This document shows, in pieces, positions 17,090 to 26,460 of a DNA stretch of 45,858 nt. Below the pieces are notes generated by a model. It was given only the letters and a program-made list of their open reading frames with translations. It was not told where the DNA came from and ran no database searches. Source of the stretch: JBIICS01 sp044238735 (GTDB lineage: Bacteria > Bacteroidota > Bacteroidia > UBA4408); assembly GCA_044238735.1 (NCBI GenBank), contig JBIICS010000004.1, positions 1 to 45,858 on the forward strand, given 5' to 3'. Numbering within the stretch: the first letter of the stretch is position 1; every line of letters starts with the position of its first letter. The position numbers and the translations under genes were made by a program.

Positions 17090-17137
17090 CCTTCTTAATT
17101 TATATACATCTCCTGAAATAAAGTTGAAACTTTTTTA

Positions 17138-17764
17138 ATGAATATCCATTTAAATAACGTAGGGAAAAAATTTAACAAAGAATGGATATTTAAAGATGTT
17201 AACTGGACTTTTAACCCCGATGAGTTTACAGCTATAGTTGGGAATAATGGTTCCGGAAAATCTACATTACTTCAAATTATTGGCTCCTTTACCTATTGCA
17301 GTTTAGGTGAAATACGTTATGAATTTAATGCTAATACCATTCATCCTGATAAATTATATCAGCACCTTTCTTTTACAGGTCCTTATCAGGAATTAATGGA
17401 AGAACTCACTTTAGAAGAACATATCCACTTCCACCAGAAATTTAGAAAATTTAAGCCCCACATTACATCCGGTGAATTTTTAAAAATAACACATTTAGAA
17501 AAACATCGCCTTAAATCGGTTTACCAGTTTTCATCCGGAATGAAACAAAGACTAAAACTAGCTCTTGCTATTTTATCCGATACTCCCCTCCTATTACTTG
17601 ATGAACCCACCTCTAATCTGGATAACGAGAGTATTAACTGGTATAAAAATATCTTAACAACGTATTCAAACAATAGAACCGTAATTATCAGCTCCAACCA
17701 CAACAGCGATGAAATATTTATCTGTAAAAAACACTTAGACATACGTGATTATAAGAATTCTTAA
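17138..17764 (+). CDS. Lone ABC transporter ATPase subunit
   Basis: This 208-residue single cassette has Walker A GNNGSGKST, Q-loop region SFTGPYQELMEELT, a signature reduced to FSSGMKQRL, Walker B LLLLDEPTSNLD and an SNHNSDE switch region. No permease gene is adjacent. It lies 48 bp after lpxA and overlaps the next gene by 20 bp, which suggests translational coupling with that outer-membrane-like protein. It may energise export of an envelope component together with a permease encoded elsewhere. Substrate unknown. Confidence 0.85.
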   Translation: MNIHLNNVGKKFNKEWIFKDVNWTFNPDEFTAIVGNNGSGKSTLLQIIGSFTYCSLGEIRYEFNANTIHPDKLYQHLSFTGPYQELMEELTLEEHIHFHQKFRKFKPHITSGEFLKITHLEKHRLKSVYQFSSGMKQRLKLALAILSDTPLLLLDEPTSNLDNESINWYKNILTTYSNNRTVIISSNHNSDEIFICKKHLDIRDYKNS

Positions 17765-18671
17765 TATTCTCCTCTACTTTTTATTTTGCCTAATTTTCGC
17801 TTCATGTTTCGGACCCAAAAATATGTTCTTAAGCGGAAAGGTCACTCCAAAAGGAAGTTTTGCAGTAGGATCGAACGTAACAGCCAACATCAGCACATCA
17901 GGAGTTTCTCAGGCCTATAAAACCATTAAGAGCGCTGCCTCTGAATACAACAATAGAGATAGTACCTTTATAGACGAACAACTCAATAATATTAGCAAAA
18001 CGGCAATAGCTTATTCCATTGATCCTGTTTCGGCCGGATATGATTTTTATATTCGTTATGGCTTAGTAAATAAGGTTGACTTGGGATACAGGTATAATAA
18101 TGGCGCTCATGTATTAGATGCAAGATATCAGTTTATAGGTACAACTGGCACCTTTAAGAATAACGCCGAAAATACAAACCCAAAAAGGTGGCACGGTTCT
18201 TTGGGCATTCAATATTCTTCTCAATCGAGCGGAATCCCTTTCGACTATTTTGGTTTAATAGGGCAACCATTTAATTTTAGCTTAAGCAGAAAAGACCTGT
18301 TAATTCCACTTACCTTAAGTTATGCTTTTGGACCCGAAGAGAAATATGGTGCATTTTGCTTTGGTTTGCTTTTTACCAAAACCCGCATTAAATATAGTTT
18401 TAGTCCACAAGGGATCTATCAGCTTAATCAGGGAATTCCACAATTAATCCCGGCATTTAAAGAAGACAAATCATTTATTTCGGGAGGTGCTTTTATACAT
18501 CTTAAGTTTGGATTCAAATTTATATATGGTGTTTTAGGTACGGCACTTTATTATCAAAATTTCGGAAGTTTTAAATCGTTAAATCAAACCACATTTGGAT
18601 TTAAGGGATTTACACTGGTTCCAAATGCAGGAATTATAATTACCAGTCCCTCTACCTTTAGAAAAAAATAA
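17745..18671 (+). CDS. Predicted outer-membrane lipoprotein, beta-barrel-like
   Basis: This 308-residue protein starts at GTG 17745, inside the end of the ABC ATPase gene. The first Met after it (residue 27) lies beyond the lipobox, so GTG is needed to keep the export signal. The N terminus is a hydrophobic segment ending IFASC (Cys21). From about residue 95 the sequence alternates aromatic and polar residues (YDFYIRYGLVNKVDLGYRY, KFGFKFIYGVLGTALYYQ), as in outer-membrane beta strands. No family is recognised. Coupling to the ATPase hints at a joint envelope function. Confidence 0.7.
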   Translation: MIIRILNILLYFLFCLIFASCFGPKNMFLSGKVTPKGSFAVGSNVTANISTSGVSQAYKTIKSAASEYNNRDSTFIDEQLNNISKTAIAYSIDPVSAGYDFYIRYGLVNKVDLGYRYNNGAHVLDARYQFIGTTGTFKNNAENTNPKRWHGSLGIQYSSQSSGIPFDYFGLIGQPFNFSLSRKDLLIPLTLSYAFGPEEKYGAFCFGLLFTKTRIKYSFSPQGIYQLNQGIPQLIPAFKEDKSFISGGAFIHLKFGFKFIYGVLGTALYYQNFGSFKSLNQTTFGFKGFTLVPNAGIIITSPSTFRKK

Positions 18672-18691
18672 AACCACTATTATTAGGTAAC

Positions 18692-18725
18692 TTGGTTAAT
18701 GTTATATGTTTTTTTGTAAAATTTG
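18692..18725 (+). promoter_or_regulatory. Possible promoter for the DUF3108 gene
   Basis: TTG at 18692-18694 precedes TAAAATTTG at 18717-18725. The downstream box has one extra base relative to TAnnTTTG and lies 59 bp before the DUF3108 ATG. It is a weak match made by eye. Confidence 0.25.
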
Positions 18726-18784
18726 AGCAAAAGAACATAAAATGGAACGCTTTTTGAAATTGTAAAAGAATAAACCTATAATTT

Positions 18785-19564
18785 ATGAAAACAATAATTA
18801 GTTTGCTGGTAGTTTTGGTTATTGCCTGGAATGTGAAAGCGCAAACATTAAGGAAAATGAATAACCGAGCTTTTGAAAAAGGGGAAAAATTAACTTTTAG
18901 AGTGCATTATGGAATTATTGACGCCGGTACCGCACAAATGGAAGTTTTAGAAGAAGATAAAAAAATAGGATCTAGGTCCGTTTATCACATAGTTGGAACA
19001 GGAAATACCAATAAAGCATTTGACTTATTCTTTAAAGTAAGAGACCGATATGAAACCTTTATAGATGAGGAAGCACTTGTACCGTGGATGTTTATAAGAA
19101 AAGTTCAGGAGGGCAGCTACAACTTAAATCAGTTTGTTGTTTTTAACCAAATTAAAGATGAAGCAAAAAGCGATAAAGGGGTTTATAAAACACCGGATAA
19201 TATTCAGGATCTTCTTTCCACTTATTATTATTTAAGAAATTTGGATTTTTCTAAATCTAAACCCGGTGATGTTTTTGCACAAACTGCTTTTTTAGATAAT
19301 GAGGTCCATAAATTTTATTACAAATATTTAGGAAGAGAAACCATAAAGACAGAATTAGGGACTTTCAACTGCATTAAATTTTGTCCTTCGCTTTTAAAAG
19401 GGCGTGTATTTAAACACGAAGAAGATATGGTAGTGTGGGTTACCGACGATGAAAATAAAATTCCGATAAGAGCAGAAGCCAGAATTTTAGTGGGGTCTGT
19501 TAAAATGGATTTGCAGAGTTACAGTGGAGTTAAACAACCTTTGGCAGTAGTTAGCAAAAAGTAA
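18785..19564 (+). CDS. Secreted DUF3108 protein
   Basis: This 259-residue protein has a signal peptide (residues 1-19, ending VKAQ). The mature part begins RAFEKGEKLTFRVHYGIIDAG, and the rest (TAQMEVLEE, FKVRDRYETFID, GTFNCIKFCP, VWVTDDENKIPIRAEA) matches the beta-rich DUF3108 family of periplasmic proteins, whose role is not established. It stands alone on the plus strand and ends 7 bp before a strong bidirectional terminator. Confidence 0.88.
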   Translation: MKTIISLLVVLVIAWNVKAQTLRKMNNRAFEKGEKLTFRVHYGIIDAGTAQMEVLEEDKKIGSRSVYHIVGTGNTNKAFDLFFKVRDRYETFIDEEALVPWMFIRKVQEGSYNLNQFVVFNQIKDEAKSDKGVYKTPDNIQDLLSTYYYLRNLDFSKSKPGDVFAQTAFLDNEVHKFYYKYLGRETIKTELGTFNCIKFCPSLLKGRVFKHEEDMVVWVTDDENKIPIRAEARILVGSVKMDLQSYSGVKQPLAVVSKK

Positions 19565-19571
19565 TTATTAG

Positions 19572-19600
19572 AAAAAAGCATCAAAATTTGATGCTTTTTT
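19572..19600. terminator. Bidirectional terminator
   Basis: A perfect 14-bp inverted repeat (AAAAAAGCATCAAA at 19572-19585 with its complement at 19587-19600, one base between) lies between the convergent DUF3108 and helicase genes. It has an A run on one side and a T run on the other, so it can end transcription from both strands. Confidence 0.92.
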
Positions 19601-19601
19601 C

Positions 19602-21953
19602 TTATCCAACAATTTTCAATTTCGCAAACTGTAATAATAACTGCTTATCACCTACCCCATCAAAGCTAACCGTAGCCTTAAGTTGTGGCGGTCGTCCTTC
19701 AATATTTTTAACCGTTCCCTTTCCAAATCGTTGATGCTCTACACGCATTCCAACTGATAATTTGCTGGTATCATCTCCTACAAAATCATTACCCGAATTA
19801 TTAGAAGGAGCTTGCTTGGCTGCATCAGTCACTTTAACTAAATTTTTAGGCTGGCCTGAGGCAGTAGATTTCTTTACAGGCGCTTCAAACGTAAATGTTT
19901 TGTTGGAGCGTTTATCCCAACCGGTATATTGCTCGCGTTCACCATCAAAACCACCATTTCGTTTTGCGGGAGCAGAAATCATATTTAAATAAACGCTATC
20001 GATCTCGTCTATAAATCGGCTCGGCTCGCAATAAATTAAATTACCCCAACGATAACGGGTTTCGGCATGTGTAATGTTTACTTGCTTTTCGGCTCGTGTA
20101 AGCGCAACATAAAATAATCTGCGTTCTTCTTCTAATTCTTCGCGACTATTTAAAGCCATTTGAGAGGGAAAAAGATTTTCCTCTAATCCAACTAAATATA
20201 CAAAAGGAAACTCCAAACCTTTTGCAGCGTGAATAGTCATCATCGAGACCTTATTTTTATCATCCTCATCCTCACTCTCGGCATCCGTTAATAAAGCAAC
20301 ATCGGCCATAAATTCATCCAAGGTTAAAAGCTTTTGCTCCCCATCTTCGTTGGCAATGGGTTTTTCGGTAAATTCCTTTATACCATTTAATAATTCCTGA
20401 ATGTTTTCGTAACGACTTACCCCCTCAGGCGTTTTATCGGAATACAACTCTTTTAAAATTCCACTCGATTGAGCAATATAAGTTGCCAAATCGAATGCGT
20501 TTTTAGTTTTAAGCTGCACTGCAAAACTATGTATAAGGGTTTTAAACTCACTTAGCTTTGTTGCTGTACCCGCGTTAATCCCGTGCATGCCGGACTCTAA
20601 AGAATCCAATAAATGCATTATGCTACAATTAGACTCGGCAGCTGCTACAATTAATTTATCAACTGTAGTTTTACCAATACCCCTTGCCGGATAATTAATT
20701 ACACGTTTTAAAGCCTCTTCATCATTTGGATTTAGAGTTAATCGGCAATACGCCAAAATATCTTTTATCTCTTTGCGTTGATAAAAACTCAGGCCTCCAT
20801 AAATTCTATAGGGAATATTAAGCTTTCTTAGTGCTTCCTCAAACGAGCGCGACTGAGCATTTGTTCGGTATAAAATTGCAAAATCGCTTGGTTTCGCCTG
20901 TTTATTTTGTTGCGTTTCAAAAATGGAATTAGCAACAATACTACCTTCCTCATTATCAGTGTAGGCCTTTTGAACTGTTATTCTTTCCCCCTCTTCATTG
21001 CTGGTCCAAACCGTTTTTTTAATTTGTTCTTTATTATTATTAATTACACTATTGGCTGCATTAACAATAACTTTAGTAGAACGATAATTTTGTTCTAGCT
21101 TAAAAGTTTTAAAATCGGGATAATCCTTTTTAAAATTTAAAATATTTTGAATGTTTGCACCTCGGAAGGCGTATATGCTTTGAGCATCGTCACCTACCAC
21201 ACAAAGATTTTCGCGTAGAGCGGCCAGTTTTTTTACTATCAAGTACTGAGAAAAATTAGTATCCTGATACTCATCAACCAAAATATAATTAAAGCGGTGC
21301 TGATATTTCAATAATACTTCGGGATGATCGCGAAGTAACACATTAGTATTAAATAATAAATCATCAAAATCCATAGCAGATGCAGCCTTTAATCGCTGAT
21401 TATAAATTTGATACACCTGTCCCATTTTTGGCTTCCCTGCTAATTTATCTTCATTATTAATCTCAACGTTATTTAAATAGGCTGCTGGTGAAATTAAATT
21501 ATTTTTTGCTGAAGAAATTCTTCCTAACACTAAGGAAGGTTTGTAAATTTTATCATCCAATCCTTGCTCGCCCAATATGGTCTTAATTAAACTTTTACTG
21601 TCATCGGTATCATAAATAGTAAAGTTGGTTGGATAACCTATCAAATGAGCCTCTGCACGTAAAATTCTACTAAATACCGAATGGAATGTGCCCATCCAAA
21701 GATTTTTACCATTTGCACCTACAATTTTAACTATACGCTCCTTCATCTCGCGTGCAGCTTTATTGGTAAAAGTTAACGCCAATATATTAAAAGGATCTAC
21801 GCCTTTATTGATGAGATGTGCAATACGATAAGTTAAAACTCTGGTTTTACCCGAACCGGCACCTGCTATAACCATAACGGGTCCCTCCGTAGCTTCAACT
21901 GCCCCTCTTTGCGACTCGTTTAGTTCGTTTAAGTATGAGAATTCCATACTCAA
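19602..21953 (-). CDS. pcrA: PcrA/UvrD superfamily 1A DNA helicase
   Basis: This 783-residue ATP-dependent 3'-5' helicase has the full set of SF1A motifs: Q-motif region LNESQRGAVE, Walker A GAGSGKT (31-37), LTFTNKAAREMKERI, DEYQDTNFSQY, VGDDAQSIYAFRGA, LEQNYRS, MMTIHAAKGLEFPFVYLVG and VALTRAEKQ. The C-terminal 40 or so residues (VGMRVEHQRFGKGTVKNIEG) form the Tudor-like domain that in PcrA contacts RNA polymerase. Length is slightly above average because of a Lys/Gly/Asn-rich linker. It acts in nucleotide-excision repair, replication and transcription conflicts. Confidence 0.95.
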   Translation of the reverse strand: MSMEFSYLNELNESQRGAVEATEGPVMVIAGAGSGKTRVLTYRIAHLINKGVDPFNILALTFTNKAAREMKERIVKIVGANGKNLWMGTFHSVFSRILRAEAHLIGYPTNFTIYDTDDSKSLIKTILGEQGLDDKIYKPSLVLGRISSAKNNLISPAAYLNNVEINNEDKLAGKPKMGQVYQIYNQRLKAASAMDFDDLLFNTNVLLRDHPEVLLKYQHRFNYILVDEYQDTNFSQYLIVKKLAALRENLCVVGDDAQSIYAFRGANIQNILNFKKDYPDFKTFKLEQNYRSTKVIVNAANSVINNNKEQIKKTVWTSNEEGERITVQKAYTDNEEGSIVANSIFETQQNKQAKPSDFAILYRTNAQSRSFEEALRKLNIPYRIYGGLSFYQRKEIKDILAYCRLTLNPNDEEALKRVINYPARGIGKTTVDKLIVAAAESNCSIMHLLDSLESGMHGINAGTATKLSEFKTLIHSFAVQLKTKNAFDLATYIAQSSGILKELYSDKTPEGVSRYENIQELLNGIKEFTEKPIANEDGEQKLLTLDEFMADVALLTDAESEDEDDKNKVSMMTIHAAKGLEFPFVYLVGLEENLFPSQMALNSREELEEERRLFYVALTRAEKQVNITHAETRYRWGNLIYCEPSRFIDEIDSVYLNMISAPAKRNGGFDGEREQYTGWDKRSNKTFTFEAPVKKSTASGQPKNLVKVTDAAKQAPSNNSGNDFVGDDTSKLSVGMRVEHQRFGKGTVKNIEGRPPQLKATVSFDGVGDKQLLLQFAKLKIVG

Positions 21954-22074
21954 ATTTACAAAATGAAAAAAAGGGACTTGTAGCGAAGGTGCTGATTTTT
22001 TAAGGAGTTATTAACGCATTTTTTTGGCTTATTAGCTTAATGGTTTAGTATTTAACAGAATTAAGAGCAACAAA

Positions 22075-22096
22075 AAAGGCTCCATATGGAGCCTTT
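22075..22096 (-). terminator. Terminator after the deoxynucleoside kinase gene
   Basis: AAAGGCTCCATATGGAGCCTTT is a perfect 22-bp palindrome. Read on the minus strand it is followed by a T run. It lies 22 bp beyond the kinase stop codon. Confidence 0.88.
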
Positions 22097-22117
22097 ATAT
22101 TTAAATATATTGATATA

Positions 22118-22732
22118 TTAAAATAATCCGTTGATTTCAGAATTTATTTTATTTACGATAATTCCCAGGTCTTCTTTCTTTTCGGGAAAATTATTCGAAT
22201 CGATATCTATAATTAATAATTTACCCTTATCGTATGTGCTAATCCATGCTTCGTAACGTTCATTTAAACGTTTTAAATAATCTATACGTATTGCCTCCTC
22301 GTATTCACGACCACGTTTGGAAATTTGACCAACCAATGTTTGAACACTGGCCCTTAAATAAATTAAGAGATCGGGTGGTTTTATAAATTCCTCCATTACT
22401 TTATATAAAGAAAAGTAATTATCAAAATCGCGGGTTGTCATTAACCCCATAGCATGAAGATTTGGTGCAAAAATGTAAGCATCTTCATAAATGGTACGAT
22501 CTTGTATAATGGTTTTTTTGCTTTTTCTGAATTTCTGAACTTGTGCAAAACGTGTATTTAAGAAATAAACCTGAAGGTTAAAAGACCAACGCTGCATGTC
22601 CTCATAAAAATCGTATAGATAGGGGTTTTCATCGGCATCTTCGTAATGCGCTTCCCACTTGTACTGTTTTGCGAGTAGGGTTGTTAAAGTTGTTTTTCCT
22701 GAACCAATGTTTCCAGCTACGGCAATATGCAT
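22118..22732 (-). CDS. Deoxynucleoside kinase (dNK/dGK-dAK family)
   Basis: This 204-residue cytosolic enzyme phosphorylates deoxynucleosides for nucleotide salvage. It has the P-loop GNIGSGKTT (7-15), YEDADENPYLYDFYEDM, QDRTIYEDAYIF with the DRS-like motif, and the RGREYEEAI lid. Its length matches bacterial dNKs. It is monocistronic, between a terminator and the upstream secreted-protein gene. Substrate preference (purine or pyrimidine) cannot be read from the sequence. Confidence 0.9.
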   Translation of the reverse strand: MHIAVAGNIGSGKTTLTTLLAKQYKWEAHYEDADENPYLYDFYEDMQRWSFNLQVYFLNTRFAQVQKFRKSKKTIIQDRTIYEDAYIFAPNLHAMGLMTTRDFDNYFSLYKVMEEFIKPPDLLIYLRASVQTLVGQISKRGREYEEAIRIDYLKRLNERYEAWISTYDKGKLLIIDIDSNNFPEKKEDLGIIVNKINSEINGLF

Positions 22733-22854
22733 AATAAATATTTATTAAAATTTAGCTCCTTTGTTTTACTAAAATACTAATAATTAACTAAAATCAAAAA
22801 GGAATATTTAAATTGAAATTTAGCCTAAACCCTAATGTTTATAAGGAATTTACG

Positions 22855-23646
22855 TTATCTAGACTTGTAAACAGAAATACCAGCATTGGTTAAAAAGTAG
22901 ATTTTACCCTGATTTACATGCCAAGCCCTAACGTTATTGTTTACTTTTATTTCGGCAGACTGAAGGGTTTTGAGACTATAAGAGAATAATTTCTCGTTAA
23001 TTGAATAAAACAAATGAGTTTCGTTTATTTCGAATGATTGTAAATCTTTAAAAGGGATGGTTTTAAAATACGTGCCATAAATATCAAATACAAGAATTCC
23101 CGTTTCGGGATCATTAATATAAAGTTGATTATTGTATTCGCAGATAAAATTTGGATGAATATCTGCCCTCACAATTTGATTTATAAAATTAACCTCAACG
23201 GTTTTACGTAAAATTTCATCGAATCGGATTATAGAAAAGTTAACCGGGTTATAAGTCCAAAATGCATTGTTATAGGATGAACAGGTTAAACTAACGGTAC
23301 CTAAATTGCTTTCATTCAAGTTAATTTCGGTTGTTGCCTTACCCATCATGTTGTCCAAAAAAATAATAGTAGACAAAGACTGGCTAAAAAGCAAAACCTT
23401 TAACGGGTTTAAAACATCCAGAGTAAATTCATTTCCGATTTGTTTGTTACTGTATCGGCCAATAAATTTTTGATCTGAATTGTATTTCGAAATCTCGTTC
23501 TTATTAACTAGATAGTAATTACCTAAATTATCAACCTTAAAATTATCAGCAGTAACATTCCAATCAGAAATTTTTATTAAAGCAGAATCCTGCGCTAACA
23601 AAAGAGAAGAACACAAAATGAAAACAATTACTAAAAACTTACTCAT
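22855..23646 (-). CDS. Secreted propeller-like protein coupled to the GH3 gene
   Basis: This 263-residue protein has a signal peptide (about 1-19, ending LLAQ). The rest has repeated beta-type stretches such as NLGNYYLVNKNEISKYNS, NQLYINDPETGILVFDIYG and HLFYSINEKLFSYSLK, like blades of a small beta propeller. I do not recognise a family. The start overlaps the stop of the GH3 gene by 4 bp (ATGA), which implies translational coupling and a joint function. Confidence 0.7.
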   Translation of the reverse strand: MSKFLVIVFILCSSLLLAQDSALIKISDWNVTADNFKVDNLGNYYLVNKNEISKYNSDQKFIGRYSNKQIGNEFTLDVLNPLKVLLFSQSLSTIIFLDNMMGKATTEINLNESNLGTVSLTCSSYNNAFWTYNPVNFSIIRFDEILRKTVEVNFINQIVRADIHPNFICEYNNQLYINDPETGILVFDIYGTYFKTIPFKDLQSFEINETHLFYSINEKLFSYSLKTLQSAEIKVNNNVRAWHVNQGKIYFLTNAGISVYKSR

Positions 23647-25157
23647 GTTATATTCTTTTTAATTTGATCTATAATGTCGCGGTTATTACTTAAACGCGGG
23701 ATTTTATATTGACCACCGAGTTTATTATTACTTTTTAACCATTCGTAAAACAAATTACGATTAGCGACCCTTATTTCAGGCATTTTTAAGATGTAATTCC
23801 CGTAACGTTTTGCCTCGTAATCAGAATTAATTGCTTTGAGTGCATTATCCAATACTTCTGCAAAATAATTTAAATCAACCGGCAATTTATCAAATTCGAT
23901 TAACCATTCGTGAGCTCCAGAACTTTTTCCATCAAAATAAAAAGGTGCAGCGGTATATTCTTTAATAATAGCAGCTGTTTTCTCGCAAGCAACACTTAAT
24001 GCTTTTTCAGCGTTATCAATCATCAGTTCCTCACCAAAAGCATTAATAAAATGTTTGGTACGTCCCGAAATAGTAAAACGATATGGCAAAACGGAAGTAA
24101 AGCGGATTGTATCTCCTATTTGATAACGCCATAATCCGGCATTTGTAGTAATTACCATCGCATATTCTTTATTAAGCTCAACATCCTGTAATTCGATAGT
24201 ATTAAAAGAGGATGATCCATGTTCCTCAATTGGTATGAATTCATAATAAATACCATAGTCCAACATCAAAAGCATCTCATTACTATTATTAATATCCTGC
24301 AAACCAAAAAATCCCTCCGATGCATTATATGTTTCCAGATAAGAAATATTATTCTCCTTTAATAATTGATTAAACTGAAATCGGTAAGGGGTAAAACTAA
24401 CGCCACCATGAAAATAAACTTCCAGATTAGGCCAAATATCCTTAAAACTAATATCGCCCTTTAATTCTTTTATTTTTGTTAAAAGTAGCAATAACCAAGA
24501 GGGAACACCGGCAATAGAGGTTACATTTTCATTCATAGTTGTTTCTGCCATCTTCCACAACTTATCGTCCCAATTATTCATGAGGGCAATTTGCAAATTA
24601 GGCGCACGCAAAAACTCGGCCCACAAAGGTAAATTTTGAATAATTATTGCTGAAACATCACCATAGTAACTTTCATAATCTTCAAACCTAAATACATCGT
24701 GACTACCCCCAAGCGCAAGGTTTTTACCGGTAAAAAGCAAAGTATCTTCGCGATTATTACAATGTATTGTAACCATATCTTTTCCGCCGCGATAATGGCA
24801 CTCCTCGAGCGATTCTATACTTACCGGAATAAACTTAGATTTATCGCCTGTTGTTCCTGATGATTTTGCGAACCATTTAATTTCAGTGGGCCATAAAATA
24901 TTTTGCTCCCCTTTCCGTATGCGCTCTATATCACCCTTTATACTTTCGTAATCCTGAAGGGGAACACGGTTTATAAATGTTTTAAAATTATTGATAGAAC
25001 CAAACTCATAACGTTTTCCCCATTCGGTATTTTGCGCCTGAAACAAAAGTCTTTTCAGCCACTCGTTTTGAACGTCTACCGGATATTTCATAAAAAGCTC
25101 CATCTGATGGATTCTTTTTTTCATTACCCAGGCCGCTATGGAATTGATGATAGGCAT
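23643..25157 (-). CDS. GH3 auxin-responsive-promoter family protein
   Basis: This 504-residue protein belongs to the adenylate-forming superfamily. SSGTTGDKSKFIP (99-111) is the phosphate-binding motif, with TYNASEGFFGLQ and YRYQIGDTIRF-like (LWRYQIGDTIRF) motifs and ISGRTKHFINAFGEELM towards the C terminus. Plant GH3 enzymes conjugate amino acids to acyl acids such as auxin or jasmonate. Bacterial homologues are common in Bacteroidota but their substrates are unknown. It is the first gene of a pair with the coupled secreted protein. Confidence 0.9.
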   Translation of the reverse strand: MPIINSIAAWVMKKRIHQMELFMKYPVDVQNEWLKRLLFQAQNTEWGKRYEFGSINNFKTFINRVPLQDYESIKGDIERIRKGEQNILWPTEIKWFAKSSGTTGDKSKFIPVSIESLEECHYRGGKDMVTIHCNNREDTLLFTGKNLALGGSHDVFRFEDYESYYGDVSAIIIQNLPLWAEFLRAPNLQIALMNNWDDKLWKMAETTMNENVTSIAGVPSWLLLLLTKIKELKGDISFKDIWPNLEVYFHGGVSFTPYRFQFNQLLKENNISYLETYNASEGFFGLQDINNSNEMLLMLDYGIYYEFIPIEEHGSSSFNTIELQDVELNKEYAMVITTNAGLWRYQIGDTIRFTSVLPYRFTISGRTKHFINAFGEELMIDNAEKALSVACEKTAAIIKEYTAAPFYFDGKSSGAHEWLIEFDKLPVDLNYFAEVLDNALKAINSDYEAKRYGNYILKMPEIRVANRNLFYEWLKSNNKLGGQYKIPRLSNNRDIIDQIKKNIT

Positions 25158-25212
25158 TAAGTAAAATTAAGATTTAATTATTACTAATTAAATAAATAAT
25201 AACCAAAAAATA

Positions 25213-25797
25213 TTACTCTAAATCTGCCTGATCATCAACAAAATTAATTAATTGAGGAAAATAATCTGAAAAGAGAAATTGAAGCTGCTCGTAATGCTTA
25301 ATAAAAGAAGCTTGAGCAAGGTGCATAGTATTTTCCACTTTAATTCTCTTGTGCATTCCTCTAAAAACTTCATCAATTCCATCAATATCTTTATAACGAT
25401 ACAAGCGATCTGTTTGTTTTGCATAATCGAAGAACGATTTTGAATGCCCGGGAAGTAAATGATAATAATTGCCAATAACATCCATAATACGATACGTATA
25501 AACTCTAAAATCCTCCGTATGAAAACGCTTCCATGCCCTCGCCAAAAAATGATCAAAATAAATATCTAACGCAACTCCCGAATATTTGCCTAATTCAGGA
25601 CGCAATAAAACCAGTCCGTTTTTTACTATTGGATGATGATCCGTATAATGATCAATAGCTCGATGTAACAAAATTCCTTTTTGGATTCCAGGTGAAAATT
25701 GATTAAGGTCTTTTCCCTTTATAGAATCTGCTATATAATTACCAATAATTTTTTCTTCGTTATTACCGGATAAATAAATATGTGCAAGGAAATTCAA
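25213..25797 (-). CDS. ACP phosphodiesterase-like protein (AcpH family, DUF479)
   Basis: This 194-residue protein begins MNFLAHIYLSGNNEEKIIGN and continues ADSIKGKD, ILLHRAIDHYTDHHP and SGVALDIYFDHFLARAW, the His/Asp-rich pattern of the AcpH family. AcpH removes 4'-phosphopantetheine from acyl carrier protein. Length agrees with E. coli AcpH (193). The AT-rich 247 bp between it and the EVE gene holds nothing I can identify. Confidence 0.88.
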   Translation of the reverse strand: MNFLAHIYLSGNNEEKIIGNYIADSIKGKDLNQFSPGIQKGILLHRAIDHYTDHHPIVKNGLVLLRPELGKYSGVALDIYFDHFLARAWKRFHTEDFRVYTYRIMDVIGNYYHLLPGHSKSFFDYAKQTDRLYRYKDIDGIDEVFRGMHKRIKVENTMHLAQASFIKHYEQLQFLFSDYFPQLINFVDDQADLE

Positions 25798-26044
25798 ACT
25801 TTAATTAGTAATTGTATTTAGAATAAATGATATATTTCTTATAATTTAAATTATACTAGCATATAAATAATTACTTTTTAATTGTTGTAGTTAAAACAAT
25901 CTATACTTCTTTATTGGGTTCTCTATGCTTAATAAACTCAAACACTTATTTTCTAAATTTAGGTTACAAATATATTCTTAAACTACCAGAAAGTTACCTT
26001 ATAAAAAGTAAACTAAAAGTAAAAACACTTTTCAGCCTATTTAG

Positions 26045-26455
26045 TTATTTCAATTCTGATAGAGCAAGAATATGATCAAACTCTTCAACTCTAACAGGCA
26101 TAACAGAAAGCCGAGATTGCTTAATTAGGCCTATATTTTGCAATTTTTTATCCGCCTTTATTTGAGCAAGTGATACTGGATTTTTGAGCGTTTTAAAAGG
26201 ACTTAGATCTACCACTACCCAATTAGCATCATCCGTTGTGGGATCCTGATAATATTCTTTCACTACTTTTGCAATTCCAATAATTTCCATTCCTTCGTTG
26301 CTATGATAGAAGAAAACCAAATCTCCTTTTTTCATTGCTTTTAAATTGTTTCGGGCCTGATAATTTCTGACACCATCCCAAAATGTTTTTTTATCCTTCA
26401 GAAACTTTTCCCAAGAATATTTAAAAGGCTCTGATTTTACTAACCAATAATTCAT
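26045..26455 (-). CDS. EVE-domain protein
   Basis: This 136-residue protein is a single EVE domain (PUA-like fold): MNYWLVKSEPFKYSW, WDGVRNYQARNNLKAMKKGD, VFFYHSNEGMEIIGIAKVV and SVMPVRVEEFDHIL. EVE domains bind modified bases in DNA or RNA. It follows holA by 5 bp and probably belongs to the amn-holA-EVE operon. Confidence 0.92.
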   Translation of the reverse strand: MNYWLVKSEPFKYSWEKFLKDKKTFWDGVRNYQARNNLKAMKKGDLVFFYHSNEGMEIIGIAKVVKEYYQDPTTDDANWVVVDLSPFKTLKNPVSLAQIKADKKLQNIGLIKQSRLSVMPVRVEEFDHILALSELK

Positions 26456-26460
26456 CTTAT

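Noticed and set aside
25248..25556. Second minus-strand frame inside the ACP phosphodiesterase gene
   Set aside because: It is an alternate frame of a well-recognised gene and its product is a hydrophobic artefact.
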